Shown in pieces: positions 9,114-17,502 of a stretch of 64,000 bases of DNA. Location: positions 1 through 64,000 of the forward strand of contig URKQ01000015.1 of assembly GCA_900548455.1 (NCBI GenBank), read 5' to 3'. The first letter of the stretch is position 1, and each line of letters opens with the position of its first letter. The notes below the pieces were generated by a model that saw nothing but the letters and a program-made list of their open reading frames with translations, searched no databases and was not told the origin of the DNA. Source of the stretch: an uncultured Clostridium sp. Lineage in GTDB: Bacteria; Bacillota; Clostridia; Clostridiales; Clostridiaceae. A program made the position numbers and the translations under genes.

Positions 9114-9194
9114 ATTAAAAACCACACCACCCCTTATAAACAATATTTATAGTTACTAATATTGTTTATATAATAGTGGTAAACGGTTTTTAAT
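9114..9194. terminator. Long nested inverted repeat, bidirectional terminator
   Basis: Ten-base outer arms (ATTAAAAACC / GGTTTTTAAT) enclose CCAC/GTGG and an inner AAACAATATT/AATATTGTTT stem, giving an imperfect hairpin of about 81 bases between convergent genes. The outer arms supply T runs on both strands. Unusually long for a simple terminator. Confidence 0.65.
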
Positions 9195-9279
9195 TATTAT
9201 TTGATTTATTTACAATACTGCTGTTCTTTTACTCCATGTTGTAACGCAACATCTACATGAATTTATAGTTTGTCCTTAC

Positions 9280-10128
9280 CTACATATCCTCATATACAGG
9301 TTCACCTGGTATAAATTCTGAAGGAAGATTGATGTTTTCAAAGTATTCACACATTTTTTCACATGTAAATCGTTCAGTTGAATAATGGGTACCACCTAAA
9401 ACATTAATACAATTGTTTTTTTCAAATTCATGAACTTCGAAAAATTTAGAGGTATTTGTAGATACTCCTGTGATAAGGACATCTACTTTATTCTCAATCA
9501 TTTCTTTTACTGTTTCTATGCTATTGCCTCCACCAGCAACTATAGCAACCCTTCCATCTCTAATCATTGATTTACCATATTTATAAAGCTTAGTATTGTG
9601 TCCTAAAACTTTAGAAAAATTACTATTAAGTTCTTCAATAGTTTTACACGTGGTTTTACCAATAACACCACTTAAAGCTCCACAATAGGATTTAAATGGA
9701 GTTTCTATTTCTAGTCCAAGGACATCTGCCAAGGTTTTACTTGTGGAATACTGACCATAATTATCAAGAGGTACATGTAAAATATATATTGATATCCTAT
9801 TATCCTTGAATTTTTTCAGCATTTCTTTATCCATTTGGTAGAATGACTTTTTCCCTCTAATATCCCAAACTGATGGATGATGCATAAAAAGCAAAGCATC
9901 TTTTACACCATCTTCTAAAATTTTTGTCATAACATTCTTTGTAGGAAAAACAGCTGTATAAACCTTTTTAATTTCATCTGTAAAGTCACATACAAGACCC
10001 ATGCTTCTTTCTTTAAAACTATATGTCAGATACTCTTCTATTGAACCCATAAACATAGCCCAATTATCTGTTAGTCCATCTACTATAAAGTCTTTTTCCA
10101 ATTTATCATATAAGTCCTTTGCTTTCAA
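9280..10128 (-). CDS. NIF3/DUF34 family dinuclear-metal protein
   Basis: A 282-residue NIF3-like protein, a conserved toroidal hexamer with two metal ions per subunit whose precise role is unsettled. The metal ligands are visible: FMHHPSVWD (His pair), ILHVPLDNY (His and Asp) and GGTHYSTERF (HxxxE near the C terminus). AIVAGGGNSIETVKE and DVLITGVST also match. The start is a TTG with a strong GGGGGGAG in front; no better ATG is present. It is shorter than forms with a PII-like insertion. Single gene, possibly read with the HAD gene upstream across a 27-base gap. Confidence 0.92.
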   Translation of the reverse strand: MKAKDLYDKLEKDFIVDGLTDNWAMFMGSIEEYLTYSFKERSMGLVCDFTDEIKKVYTAVFPTKNVMTKILEDGVKDALLFMHHPSVWDIRGKKSFYQMDKEMLKKFKDNRISIYILHVPLDNYGQYSTSKTLADVLGLEIETPFKSYCGALSGVIGKTTCKTIEELNSNFSKVLGHNTKLYKYGKSMIRDGRVAIVAGGGNSIETVKEMIENKVDVLITGVSTNTSKFFEVHEFEKNNCINVLGGTHYSTERFTCEKMCEYFENINLPSEFIPGEPVYEDM

Positions 10129-10155
10129 AAAATCTCCCCCCTTTCCGTAGAATAT

Positions 10156-10851
10156 TTATTTTATTATATCCTTTACCCCATATAAATCTTTAGAAAAATA
10201 CGTTACATCTTCACCTTTATCTTGTCTTACTAAAATAGCATTTAACCCCATTCCTTCTGCCCCACGGACATCAGCTTCAATATTATCTCCAATCATCCAT
10301 ATTTCATTATTATTTTCATAAGAATCTAATGCATATTTAAATATATTAGGATTAGGTTTTTCATATCCGACCTCTCCAGAAGAAATACAATGATCTATAT
10401 ATTTATCTAGTCCTAACTTACTTGCAATAATATCTAGCTCAGGTATATGATTTGATAATATAACACTTGTATATCCCTTTTCTTTAAAGTATTTTAAAAC
10501 ATCTAATGAATCATCATACAACTTAAAATCTTCAGCTTTTAGTAATTCTCCTTTAATACTCCTTGCATATTCTAAAGCTTTTTCCTTAGAAATTCCCATA
10601 TTCACATAAGTATCAAAAAATATCCTTTCTGCATTTATCCACCATAACTTTGGATTATATTTTTTTTCGCAATCTTGCCATGGGAACCCTGCAAGTTTCA
10701 TATGCTTAAAATCATCCATTGTAGTGCTAGTAGCTTTATCATCATTAATTAAAACTTTGTATAACACCTTACTAAACATGTAATCATTATAGGCTAGTGT
10801 ACCTTGAAAATCCCAAAATATCAACTTTTTATCAACATATCTTCTTTTCAT
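10156..10851 (-). CDS. HAD family hydrolase
   Basis: A 231-residue HAD phosphatase with all four motifs: I, IFWDFQGTLAY (second Asp replaced by Gln, DFQGT); II, SVILSNH; III, the Lys in VGYEKPNP; IV, MIGDNIEADVRGAEG. The Gln for the second Asp of motif I is notable, because that Asp is the usual general acid; activity may be weakened or shifted. The sequence resembles PGP-like and YjjG-like small phosphatases. It overlaps the end of the upstream GNAT gene by 20 bases, so the two are co-transcribed. Confidence 0.88.
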   Translation of the reverse strand: MKRRYVDKKLIFWDFQGTLAYNDYMFSKVLYKVLINDDKATSTTMDDFKHMKLAGFPWQDCEKKYNPKLWWINAERIFFDTYVNMGISKEKALEYARSIKGELLKAEDFKLYDDSLDVLKYFKEKGYTSVILSNHIPELDIIASKLGLDKYIDHCISSGEVGYEKPNPNIFKYALDSYENNNEIWMIGDNIEADVRGAEGMGLNAILVRQDKGEDVTYFSKDLYGVKDIIK

Positions 10852-11377
10852 ACAACTTAAACCAATCCAATCCGTATTTACTTAACCCTAAATCAATGGT
10901 ATCAATATACTCATAGCCACATTTTTCATATAATTTAATTGCCGGAACATTCTTTTCATAAACATCTAGCCTAATTGATTTTATATTTGATTTTTTTGCA
11001 ATATCATCTGCAAAATTCATTAATCTCTTCCCAATACCTAATTTAAAATAGTTGGGATGTACTACAAAAGTATGAATAACAAATATCTCACTATATTTTG
11101 CATCAACTTCCCATTTAACACTATCATACATACTTTCTGGTTCATTATTTAAAATAATAGAACCTACAATTTTCCCTTGAGATTTTGCCACGTATAGATT
11201 TCCTTCGAAAATTCCTTTTTCAGCATCTTCCCTAATAGGATAAATATTTTTCTTCCACCCTGGATAATTTATTCCTTTTTCTAATGCATCATTTAATTCA
11301 TTATATAACTGCTCTATCTCATCGATATCAGATTTTTTTCCAAGTTCAATGGTAATTTCAACATTGGAACTGACCAT
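10832..11377 (-). CDS. GNAT acetyltransferase
   Basis: A 181-residue GNAT with the acetyl-CoA loop FVVHPNYFKLGIGKRLMNFA and the C-terminal NVPAIKLYEKCGYEYIDT. The segment AEKGIFEGNLYVAKSQGKIVGSIILN is the typical second strand pair. A TTG five codons upstream is in frame, but the ATG used here follows GGGGGGAT at good distance. It overlaps the following HAD hydrolase gene, forming a two-gene unit that suggests a joint role on the same small molecule, though no substrate can be named. Confidence 0.9.
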   Translation of the reverse strand: MVSSNVEITIELGKKSDIDEIEQLYNELNDALEKGINYPGWKKNIYPIREDAEKGIFEGNLYVAKSQGKIVGSIILNNEPESMYDSVKWEVDAKYSEIFVIHTFVVHPNYFKLGIGKRLMNFADDIAKKSNIKSIRLDVYEKNVPAIKLYEKCGYEYIDTIDLGLSKYGLDWFKLYEKKIC

Positions 11378-11484
11378 AACTATCCCCCCCAAACAACAAT
11401 AATATTTTATTTTTCACTTATTTAAAATATATCAATTAAGTTATAATAGTGCTATTAAAATTATCTGTATACATATTTTTACTA

Positions 11485-11628
11485 TTATATCTTATCCATA
11501 TAATCTTTATATCCAAGTTCCTCCATTTTATCTTTTGGTATGAACTTAAGCGCTGCAGAATTTATACAATATCTTAATCCACCTAATTCCTTAGGTCCAT
11601 CATTAAACACATGCCCTAAATAGATATG
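11485..11628 (-). pseudogene. msrB remnant (C-terminal piece)
   Basis: Just past and partly overlapping the end of msrA, in a different frame, the sequence encodes [17 protein letters not shown] then [14 protein letters not shown] and ends [12 protein letters not shown]. These are the end of methionine sulfoxide reductase B, including the catalytic-loop RYCINSAAL block. The start and middle of MsrB, including its zinc CxxC pairs, are gone. Together with the intact msrA, this reads as an msrA-msrB unit that lost most of msrB by an internal deletion at about position 11628. It is shorter than 50 codons and lacks a start. Confidence 0.85.
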
Positions 11629-12149
11629 TTCCAAGTATGTTCTACAAATTCTTTCCTGCCAGATAATTCGTAATATCTGTTATACCTAAAAGGATTTTTC
11701 TTATAATATTCTTGATGATACTCTTCAGCTGGATAAAACTCTTTAGCTTCTAATATTTTTACAGCAATAGGTTTATTAAACCTTCCACTTCTATCCAAAT
11801 CTTTTTTATACTCTTCTGCTAACTTTCTCTGATGCTCATCTATGTAAAATACAGCAGTTTTATAACTTTCACCTCTATCCCCAAACTGGCCTCCTGCATC
11901 TGTTGGATCAATACTTCTAAAATAAGCTTCAAGTAGTTCATTGTAACTTGTTATTTCTTCATCATAGGTTATTTCAACAGCTTCATAATGACCAGTTTCT
12001 TTGGAACAAACTTCTTCATATGATGGATTCTTAACATACCCACCAGTATATCCAACTACTACATTCAAAACTCCATCATAGGAATCGAAGGGTTTTACCA
12101 TACACCAAAAGCACCCTCCTGCAAAAATAGCCTTTTTTATATTACTCAA
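11616..12149 (-). CDS. msrA: Peptide methionine sulfoxide reductase A
   Basis: Reduces the S-form of methionine sulfoxide in proteins using a catalytic cysteine. The 177-residue protein has the hallmark [15 protein letters not shown] close to the N terminus, GYTGG, and [17 protein letters not shown]; the usual resolving region is short. The best start is a TTG with AGGAGGG six bases before it, inside a longer open frame. The normal C terminus ([11 protein letters not shown]) runs into a few extra residues where an msrB sequence was joined by deletion, so this was probably once an MsrA-MsrB fusion or operon. Cytoplasmic oxidative damage repair. Confidence 0.94.
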   Translation of the reverse strand: MSNIKKAIFAGGCFWCMVKPFDSYDGVLNVVVGYTGGYVKNPSYEEVCSKETGHYEAVEITYDEEITSYNELLEAYFRSIDPTDAGGQFGDRGESYKTAVFYIDEHQRKLAEEYKKDLDRSGRFNKPIAVKILEAKEFYPAEEYHQEYYKKNPFRYNRYYELSGRKEFVEHTWNISI

Positions 12150-12275
12150 AAGTTTCCCTCCTAACATACATAAGTTAATAAAAACTAATCTATCTTCACT
12201 TCCAAATTATTGTTGCCATCTGAAATTCTAGATATACTTATCCAAATATGTAAATCTGAGAAACTCTCATAGATT

Positions 12276-12821
12276 CTACTTCTTTAATTTATTTTTAAAA
12301 CATTTTAAATCTTCATAACTTGTTTTCGATAACAATTCTATATCCATAGCAAGTCCATTCATTATTATGTCAGCTTCCCTATATGCTAATTCAAAATCTT
12401 CTTTTGTAATATCATCACACTCTAGTGCCTCCTTTAGTTCATCTTCATCAAGGAGATATATTTCACCAGATGGCAAAACTACAACATCAAGGTATAAATC
12501 ATCATAAAACGGTCTACCATCACTAGATATAGAATTTTGCTTTGTGATATCAAAATACCATTGTATAATTTCTTCTTCTTCATTAAACATTGTAGTTACA
12601 GACCAATGCTTATGAATTGGTAACCTTTGAATCCATATATAACCTTCATCCACTAGACAAAATTCACGTTCTTCCATTGTACATAACAGTTTCTCACTTA
12701 TTTTATCTATAAATAAAGCTGAACCATACCCATCAAACCTTTTTTCATATGTATTAAATAATACTCTTCTACCTTGAATTATTCTTTTCCAATCCCTACG
12801 ATCAATATACTTTCTTTTCAT
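12276..12821 (-). CDS. DUF402 domain protein
   Basis: A 181-residue protein of the DUF402/FAU-1-like family. The core (residues 60-130) has WSVTTMFNEEEEIIQWYFDI and DLYLDVVVLPSGEIYLLDEDEL, the acidic set expected to bind divalent metal. Relatives act as nucleoside tri/diphosphatases or RNA-binding proteins. Its ATG overlaps the stop codon of the MmcQ/YjbR gene by four bases, so the two are translated together. Exact substrate not deducible. Confidence 0.9.
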   Translation of the reverse strand: MKRKYIDRRDWKRIIQGRRVLFNTYEKRFDGYGSALFIDKISEKLLCTMEEREFCLVDEGYIWIQRLPIHKHWSVTTMFNEEEEIIQWYFDITKQNSISSDGRPFYDDLYLDVVVLPSGEIYLLDEDELKEALECDDITKEDFELAYREADIIMNGLAMDIELLSKTSYEDLKCFKNKLKK

Positions 12822-13174
12822 ATCAATTCCCTTTGCTTTTTTTTACTCATTTTAGATAAAACTAATTCATAGGACTTATCTAGCATATCCTTGAGTAAAT
12901 CATCTGGAACACTTCCATCAGGATTAACTGAATTCCAATGAACTTTATTCATATAGTATCCTGGAATAATATCCTCGTATTGCTGTCTTAAAAAATCTCC
13001 ATCCGTTGGTTCCAATTTCAATGTTATGTAACAAGGTTTATCTGCATCATCTAAGCATATAGCCGCAAACATTTTATCTCCAAGTAAATATCTTATCCAA
13101 TTCCATTCTTCCTTTAAGTCTTTTGTAACTCCCTTTTTGTTCATAAGATATTCGTCAATCCATTGGTATTTCAT
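12818..13174 (-). CDS. MmcQ/YjbR family protein
   Basis: A 118-residue small protein of the YjbR fold (double-wing DNA-binding-like). Recognised by KMFAAICLDDADKPCYITLKLEP followed by GYYMNKVHWNSV and the C-terminal helix DMLDKSYELVLSKM. Family members occur with metabolic and resistance genes but their role is poorly known. It is the first gene of a two-gene unit with DUF402, behind a strong hairpin terminator that isolates it from the deformylase-like gene. Confidence 0.92.
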   Translation of the reverse strand: MKYQWIDEYLMNKKGVTKDLKEEWNWIRYLLGDKMFAAICLDDADKPCYITLKLEPTDGDFLRQQYEDIIPGYYMNKVHWNSVNPDGSVPDDLLKDMLDKSYELVLSKMSKKKQRELI

Positions 13175-13226
13175 AACATCCCTTCCTTTGCAAAATAGTA
13201 ACTATATTGTAATTATATCCTATAGC

Positions 13227-13275
13227 TAAAAAAGAGTATATAAATTTGTAAAACAACAAATTTATATACTCTTTT
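13227..13275 (-). terminator. Strong hairpin terminator
   Basis: Perfect arms of about 19 bases (AGAGTATATAAATTTGT and its complement) with a short loop and T-rich ends on both sides, immediately after the deformylase-like gene. Confidence 0.85.
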
Positions 13276-13276
13276 C

Positions 13277-13687
13277 TTATATTATTATTCCATTACAATG
13301 ATCAATCTCATGCTGAATAATCTGCGCAACAAATCCTTTATACATTTTTTTATGTTTTCTAAAATTTTCATCAAGATATTCTACCTCAATTGTTTCATAT
13401 CTTGTAGTCTTTCTATAACCTATTAAAGACAAACAACATTCTTCTGTAATATAGCTTTTTTCTTTTTTTACTATGAAAGGATTTACCATAGGCACTATAA
13501 TGCCTCCTACGTTAAATACTATTATTCTCTTTTTAACTCCTATCATATTAGCAGCCATACCAACACATCCATCAATATTGGCTCTTAATGTATCAACCAA
13601 ATCATCAATAACAGCTTTATCATTTTCAGTGGCTAATTCTGATTTTTGTGCTAAAAATAAAACATCCTTCATTATTGGTCTTATCAT
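13277..13687 (-). CDS. Peptide deformylase-like protein
   Basis: A 136-residue member of the deformylase family, which removes formyl from the first methionine of new proteins. All three motifs can be placed but two are altered: motif I is VGMAANMIG (residues 42-50), with Met where the catalytic Gln normally stands; motif II is EECCLSL (82-88), with Cys for Gly in EGCLS; motif III is intact, QHEIDHCNG (125-133). Metal ligands Cys and the two His remain. It is short for a main-line enzyme, like a clostridial side branch. The start used follows AAGGTTGG; an upstream ATG in frame has no site. Probably not the essential housekeeping copy. Confidence 0.85.
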   Translation of the reverse strand: MIRPIMKDVLFLAQKSELATENDKAVIDDLVDTLRANIDGCVGMAANMIGVKKRIIVFNVGGIIVPMVNPFIVKKEKSYITEECCLSLIGYRKTTRYETIEVEYLDENFRKHKKMYKGFVAQIIQHEIDHCNGIII

Positions 13688-13759
13688 CTTTATTCCAACC
13701 TTTCTATCTATCATCGCTATTTAAAATTCTACAATATAGGTGGAATTCCTGCAACAAAA

Positions 13760-14722
13760 TCACTTTGTGTAATAATCCTCAACATAATTAATTGTGTTAC
13801 AAATCTCGTCTTCAATTTCACAAGTCCACTCTGATGGCATATTATCTCTATTTATAAAACTCAACATTCCAGGTATATCTGCAATCTTTGATAAAACATA
13901 CCAATCCGAAGGCAATGTCTTTTTAGTTTTGGAATTATATCCATCACAAAATTCATTTATAAATTCATCATTTATAAAAGGTTGTACAGATTTACTCTTT
14001 CCTCTAAAAAACTTACCAATATCATAATATTTAGAGTTAGAAAAAGAATATTCAAAATCAATAACCCATGGATTATCTCTTTCATCAATTAAAATATTAT
14101 TGAAATTAAAATCCCCATGGCATAATACATTGCTTCTATCAATTTGCTGTAAAGCTAAATCATATCTCAAAAGAAAACTTAATAATTTTTCTTTACAAGA
14201 ATCACTAATATACTGACCAGCTTTCTGGTCAAGAAGCACTTTACACTGCACTAATATAGGATTAATTACTTTCTTTATATTTAAGTTTTCATCTAGTATT
14301 CCTGGTTCTTCATATTTAGTTTCATGAAGTAATGCTAGAGTTGCACCAATTCTATATACAGTGTCCTCAAATTCGCCATGGTTTTCTATCAAATATTCTT
14401 TAAAATTTCTAGATTCAATAAATTCTAAAATTACGTATGTTTTATCATACACTTGTTTTAAGTTATCACAATAAAGTAATCTAGGAATATTTATATTACC
14501 TTCTGCTCTTCTATACATGGCTATCTCTATTTCGCTATGGTCATTGTCATTTGGATATATCTTTAGTAAATAGGTAGCTTTCTTAGTTTTAACCTTATAA
14601 TTGCTAGTGCTCATTCCTGTAGAAATTGGAGTTATAGAATCTACAATAATTGAATTATTAAAATGAGAAAATAACTCCTGTATTTTATATTGATCTATAG
14701 ACTCATAATTATAAATGCGCAT
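13760..14722 (-). CDS. APH-type phosphotransferase family protein
   Basis: A 320-residue kinase-fold protein of the aminoglycoside/choline phosphotransferase group. It shows a STSNYKVKTKKATYLLKIYP nucleotide-binding lobe with the Lys, the Brenner motif VLCHGDFNFNNILID and the metal-binding WVIDFEYS. These proteins phosphorylate aminoglycosides, choline, homoserine or other hydroxyl compounds; resistance cannot be claimed from the motif alone. The ATG chosen follows GGAGTGTGAG at a long distance; a GTG four codons upstream is the alternative. Single gene. Confidence 0.88.
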   Translation of the reverse strand: MRIYNYESIDQYKIQELFSHFNNSIIVDSITPISTGMSTSNYKVKTKKATYLLKIYPNDNDHSEIEIAMYRRAEGNINIPRLLYCDNLKQVYDKTYVILEFIESRNFKEYLIENHGEFEDTVYRIGATLALLHETKYEEPGILDENLNIKKVINPILVQCKVLLDQKAGQYISDSCKEKLLSFLLRYDLALQQIDRSNVLCHGDFNFNNILIDERDNPWVIDFEYSFSNSKYYDIGKFFRGKSKSVQPFINDEFINEFCDGYNSKTKKTLPSDWYVLSKIADIPGMLSFINRDNMPSEWTCEIEDEICNTINYVEDYYTK

Positions 14723-14782
14723 TTTACTACTCACACTCCAAAATTAAAATAAATATTTCAATGATTTTTACTACAGAGCCAT

Positions 14783-15460
14783 TTACTTTATGCCATCCAT
14801 TTCTAGCTTTAGTGTTTCAAAATATTTATCCATATAATTAATTCTTTCTTTACCTATTTCCTTAGCTTTTTTAGTGTACAATTTATCTGGTATTTTTTTA
14901 AGTTTTACTTCATACTCAATAAAAACTGTATGTTTTGAAACATCTTTTATTCTTCCATTTTCCACTGTATTTGCATCCATATATTCCGTTAAGCTATTAT
15001 CATTAACTGATAAGCTTTGCCCAAATTTCCCAGATAACATAAATGTACGAGCTATTCCTATTGCTCCTATGGCATCTAATTTATCTGAATCAAAAAGAAT
15101 CTTTGCTTCTATAGATTTAGGTTCATTTCCTGTTCTAAATCTATGAGTAATAATACAATGCTTTATCTTTTCAATTTTATCTTCTTCATATTCTAAATCC
15201 TTTAATATATCTGCTGCAATTTCACTACCCAGTACCGCATGATCAATGCTCCCAGTTTTATCATTACTTTCTTCAACCCTTGCAATATCATGTAATAGTG
15301 CTGCTGGAATAAGAATTTCTAAATCTACATTCTTTTCTTCTTTTGCAATAAATAAACAAAGTTTATAAACCCTAAACACATGGTCTAAATTATGTGCTGA
15401 GCAAGTTAGCTTTTCTTTCACTATTTCAATAATTTTATTATGCTTAGCTTCTATACTCAT
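14783..15460 (-). CDS. HD domain phosphohydrolase
   Basis: A 225-residue HD superfamily hydrolase. The metal ligands appear in order: the first His in HNLDHVFRVYKL, the HD pair in ALLHDIAR, a following His in SIDHAVLGS and Asp in LFDSDKLDAIG. The protein matches the YedJ/YpgQ-like branch of nucleotide or phosphodiester hydrolases. The true start is ATG preceded by GGAGGA, with an in-frame extension rejected. It is flanked by the APH-like gene downstream and MazG upstream; the last may share a nucleotide-clearing theme. Confidence 0.92.
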   Translation of the reverse strand: MSIEAKHNKIIEIVKEKLTCSAHNLDHVFRVYKLCLFIAKEEKNVDLEILIPAALLHDIARVEESNDKTGSIDHAVLGSEIAADILKDLEYEEDKIEKIKHCIITHRFRTGNEPKSIEAKILFDSDKLDAIGAIGIARTFMLSGKFGQSLSVNDNSLTEYMDANTVENGRIKDVSKHTVFIEYEVKLKKIPDKLYTKKAKEIGKERINYMDKYFETLKLEMDGIK

Positions 15461-15554
15461 AAGTCTTCCTCCAATAATTAATTTCTTACCTATATTGTAC
15501 CAAACATACATTCGCCAGTCAATTGCTGGTGAGAAGCTTCCACAAACACAAATT

Positions 15555-15592
15555 TAAGCACTGTAAAATTGACGCTCATTTCACAGTGCTTT
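15555..15592 (-). terminator. Hairpin terminator after the MazG gene
   Basis: Arms AAAGCACTGT and ACAGTGCTTA with an AT-rich inner pairing lie 15 bases past the mazG-like stop. The T run is short, so it may be only a partial terminator. Confidence 0.6.
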
Positions 15593-15606
15593 AACATTTA
15601 ATTGCT

Positions 15607-15966
15607 CTATTTCTTTAAATAATTTTTATGTTCTTTTATAAAATCTCTATTCATATTTTTATTATGTTTATTTTCATAAGCTTCTGAAAATTCTTCAGCT
15701 GTAATATTAAAACTCATAAGCGTATCACTATAAAACATCATAACATCCACCATTTCTGCGATAAATGCTTCCCTTACTATTTCATCTTCCATTATGTCTT
15801 TTTCTCCACGCTTTTTAATTATAGAAATAACTTCTCCCATCTCTTCCATCATCCAAAGCAAACTATTTCTACCGTTCTCAGGAGAAAGTGGAGTCCATAC
15901 ACCTTTATATTTTTCTTGCAGCTTCTTTCCCATTGCCATAATTTCTGACATTTTTAGATCTGACAT
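15607..15966 (-). CDS. MazG-like nucleotide pyrophosphohydrolase
   Basis: A 119-residue all-alpha NTP pyrophosphohydrolase domain. Metal-binding acidic motifs are present: LLWMMEEMGEVISII (the ExxE pair) and EAFIAEMVDVMMFYSDTL (the second E/D pair). Such enzymes hydrolyse NTPs or dNTPs, often damaged ones, to monophosphates and PPi. It is the short single-domain form. GAGAGGTG precedes the ATG. Substrate not assigned. Confidence 0.9.
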   Translation of the reverse strand: MSDLKMSEIMAMGKKLQEKYKGVWTPLSPENGRNSLLWMMEEMGEVISIIKKRGEKDIMEDEIVREAFIAEMVDVMMFYSDTLMSFNITAEEFSEAYENKHNKNMNRDFIKEHKNYLKK

Positions 15967-16045
15967 TTTGACACCTCTCGTACAATTTTTGTATATTATT
16001 GTTTAATATATACATTATATCATACAACTGTAATTTTACTTATCC

Positions 16046-16669
16046 CTATTCTACATTATTGTCTTCTTTCATATATGAAATTCCTATAACTCTATTATAA
16101 TCAATAACGGTATTCCCACTTTCATCTTGCTTTTTAGGATGAACTAATTGCAAAATAAAATTCCCTTTACTAGAAGAATATATAACATTCCTAATAACAT
16201 CTGTATCCTGATTACTAAACTTTTCTCTTTCTTCTTTTATATCATCTGGCAACACCTTATATGCCATGCTTAAAGCCTCATCATAAGTTGTTTCTATTGA
16301 ATTAACTAGACAAGCAAAAGTATAGTCTTTTAATATACTCCAATATTTTTTATCATCTATATTGGGAACTTCCCCTAAGCGTAAGCTACAAACTAATTCA
16401 TCTTCACTTTCATAAAAATAATAAGAATAATTATATATACCATAGGTTAGTTCTTCCTTCTTAACATTTTCATATCTTTTTTTAATAACACCATTATCTA
16501 CATCATCATAATCATTATTAGTTACATTTTTAGAAGAAACTTTTATAGCTGCATCAATCAATTCCTTCTCAGACACACTGCCATTATCACTTTTAGCTCT
16601 ATCTTTTCCACATCCCGTAAATAATGTCATTGTAATAACACACAAAAATATAGTAATCCATTTTTTCAA
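16046..16669 (-). CDS. Lipoprotein, unknown function
   Basis: A 207-residue lipoprotein. The signal is KKWITIFLCVITMTLFTGC with the lipobox cysteine near residue 21, followed by a charged linker. The rest (Tyr- and Asp-rich, ending VIGISYMKEDNN) does not match a family I know. The start proposed is TTG: GGGGTGAT, a good match to the 3' part of the consensus site, sits eight bases in front of it, whereas the in-frame ATG two codons upstream would lie inside that site. It faces away from the response-regulator gene. Confidence 0.75.
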   Translation of the reverse strand: MKKWITIFLCVITMTLFTGCGKDRAKSDNGSVSEKELIDAAIKVSSKNVTNNDYDDVDNGVIKKRYENVKKEELTYGIYNYSYYFYESEDELVCSLRLGEVPNIDDKKYWSILKDYTFACLVNSIETTYDEALSMAYKVLPDDIKEEREKFSNQDTDVIRNVIYSSSKGNFILQLVHPKKQDESGNTVIDYNRVIGISYMKEDNNVE

Positions 16670-16772
16670 CTGCATCACCCCAAAATTAATATTCAACAAC
16701 AAGTTTAACATATATTGTATTTTTATTCAATTATATGGTCGATTAAACCTTATCTTTTGCTTTCTGAAAATT

Positions 16773-16802
16773 AAACTTCATTTAAGGTTGGTATGATATA
16801 CT
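16773..16802 (+). promoter_or_regulatory. Response-regulator-type promoter of the two-component operon
   Basis: Two half-sites, AAACTT (16773-16778) and AAGGTT (16784-16789), start 11 bases apart, and a -10 box TATACT (16797-16802) begins seven bases after the second. No good -35 box is seen, as in activator-dependent promoters. The same layout and spacing occurs at 35003-35031. Confidence 0.65.
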
Positions 16803-16821
16803 TACAATGGAGGTGATGCTT

Positions 16822-17502
16822 ATGAGGCTACTTTTAGCTGAAGATGAAAAAGAACTCTCAAATGCACTTGTTGCAATTTTAAAGCATAATAATTATTCTG
16901 TTGATGCAGTATATAATGGCCGTGATGCCTTAGATTATTTAGAAGATGGAAATTATGATGGAGCAATATTAGATATAATGATGCCAATTTTAGATGGAAT
17001 ATCAGTCTTAAAGAAAATACGAGAAAAAGGAAATCAAATCCCAATACTAATGCTAACGGCTAAATCTGAAATAGATGATAAAGTTTTAGGCCTTGATTGT
17101 GGTGCCGACGATTATCTTACTAAACCTTTTGCTACAAAAGAACTTCTTGCAAGAATTAGAGCTATGACTAGACGTCAAGGGGAAATGACAGATAGTATCT
17201 TATCCTTTGGAAATATAACTTTAGATAGATCAACTTATGAACTTAAAGGTCCAAAAAGTTCTTTTAAACTTGCTGCAAAAGAATTTCAAATGTTAGAAAT
17301 GCTCATGGTAAACCCCTGTCATGTAATTTCTACTGAAAGATTTATGGAGAAAATATGGGGATATGATGCTGAAACAGAAATAAATGTAGTATGGGTATAC
17401 ATTTCTTATTTAAGAAAGAAACTTTCTACAATTAATTGTAATGTACAAATTAAGGCTACAAGAAATGTTGGATATTCTTTGGAGGAAAATAATGATATAT
17501 AA
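16822..17502 (+). CDS. OmpR-family response regulator
   Basis: A 226-residue regulator. The receiver domain spans residues 1-118 with acidic pocket EDE near residue 8, phospho-acceptor Asp51 in AILDIMMPILDG, Thr in LMLTAKSE and Lys in LTKPFA; the C-terminal winged helix (130-226) has the usual GPKSSFKLAAKEFQMLEML and VWVYISYLRKKL. ATG follows GGAGGTGAT. Its final 11 bases overlap the histidine kinase gene. Its promoter shares half-sites with the VTC-DUF4956 operon, so it probably controls itself and that operon (inference). Confidence 0.95.
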   Translation: MRLLLAEDEKELSNALVAILKHNNYSVDAVYNGRDALDYLEDGNYDGAILDIMMPILDGISVLKKIREKGNQIPILMLTAKSEIDDKVLGLDCGADDYLTKPFATKELLARIRAMTRRQGEMTDSILSFGNITLDRSTYELKGPKSSFKLAAKEFQMLEMLMVNPCHVISTERFMEKIWGYDAETEINVVWVYISYLRKKLSTINCNVQIKATRNVGYSLEENNDI

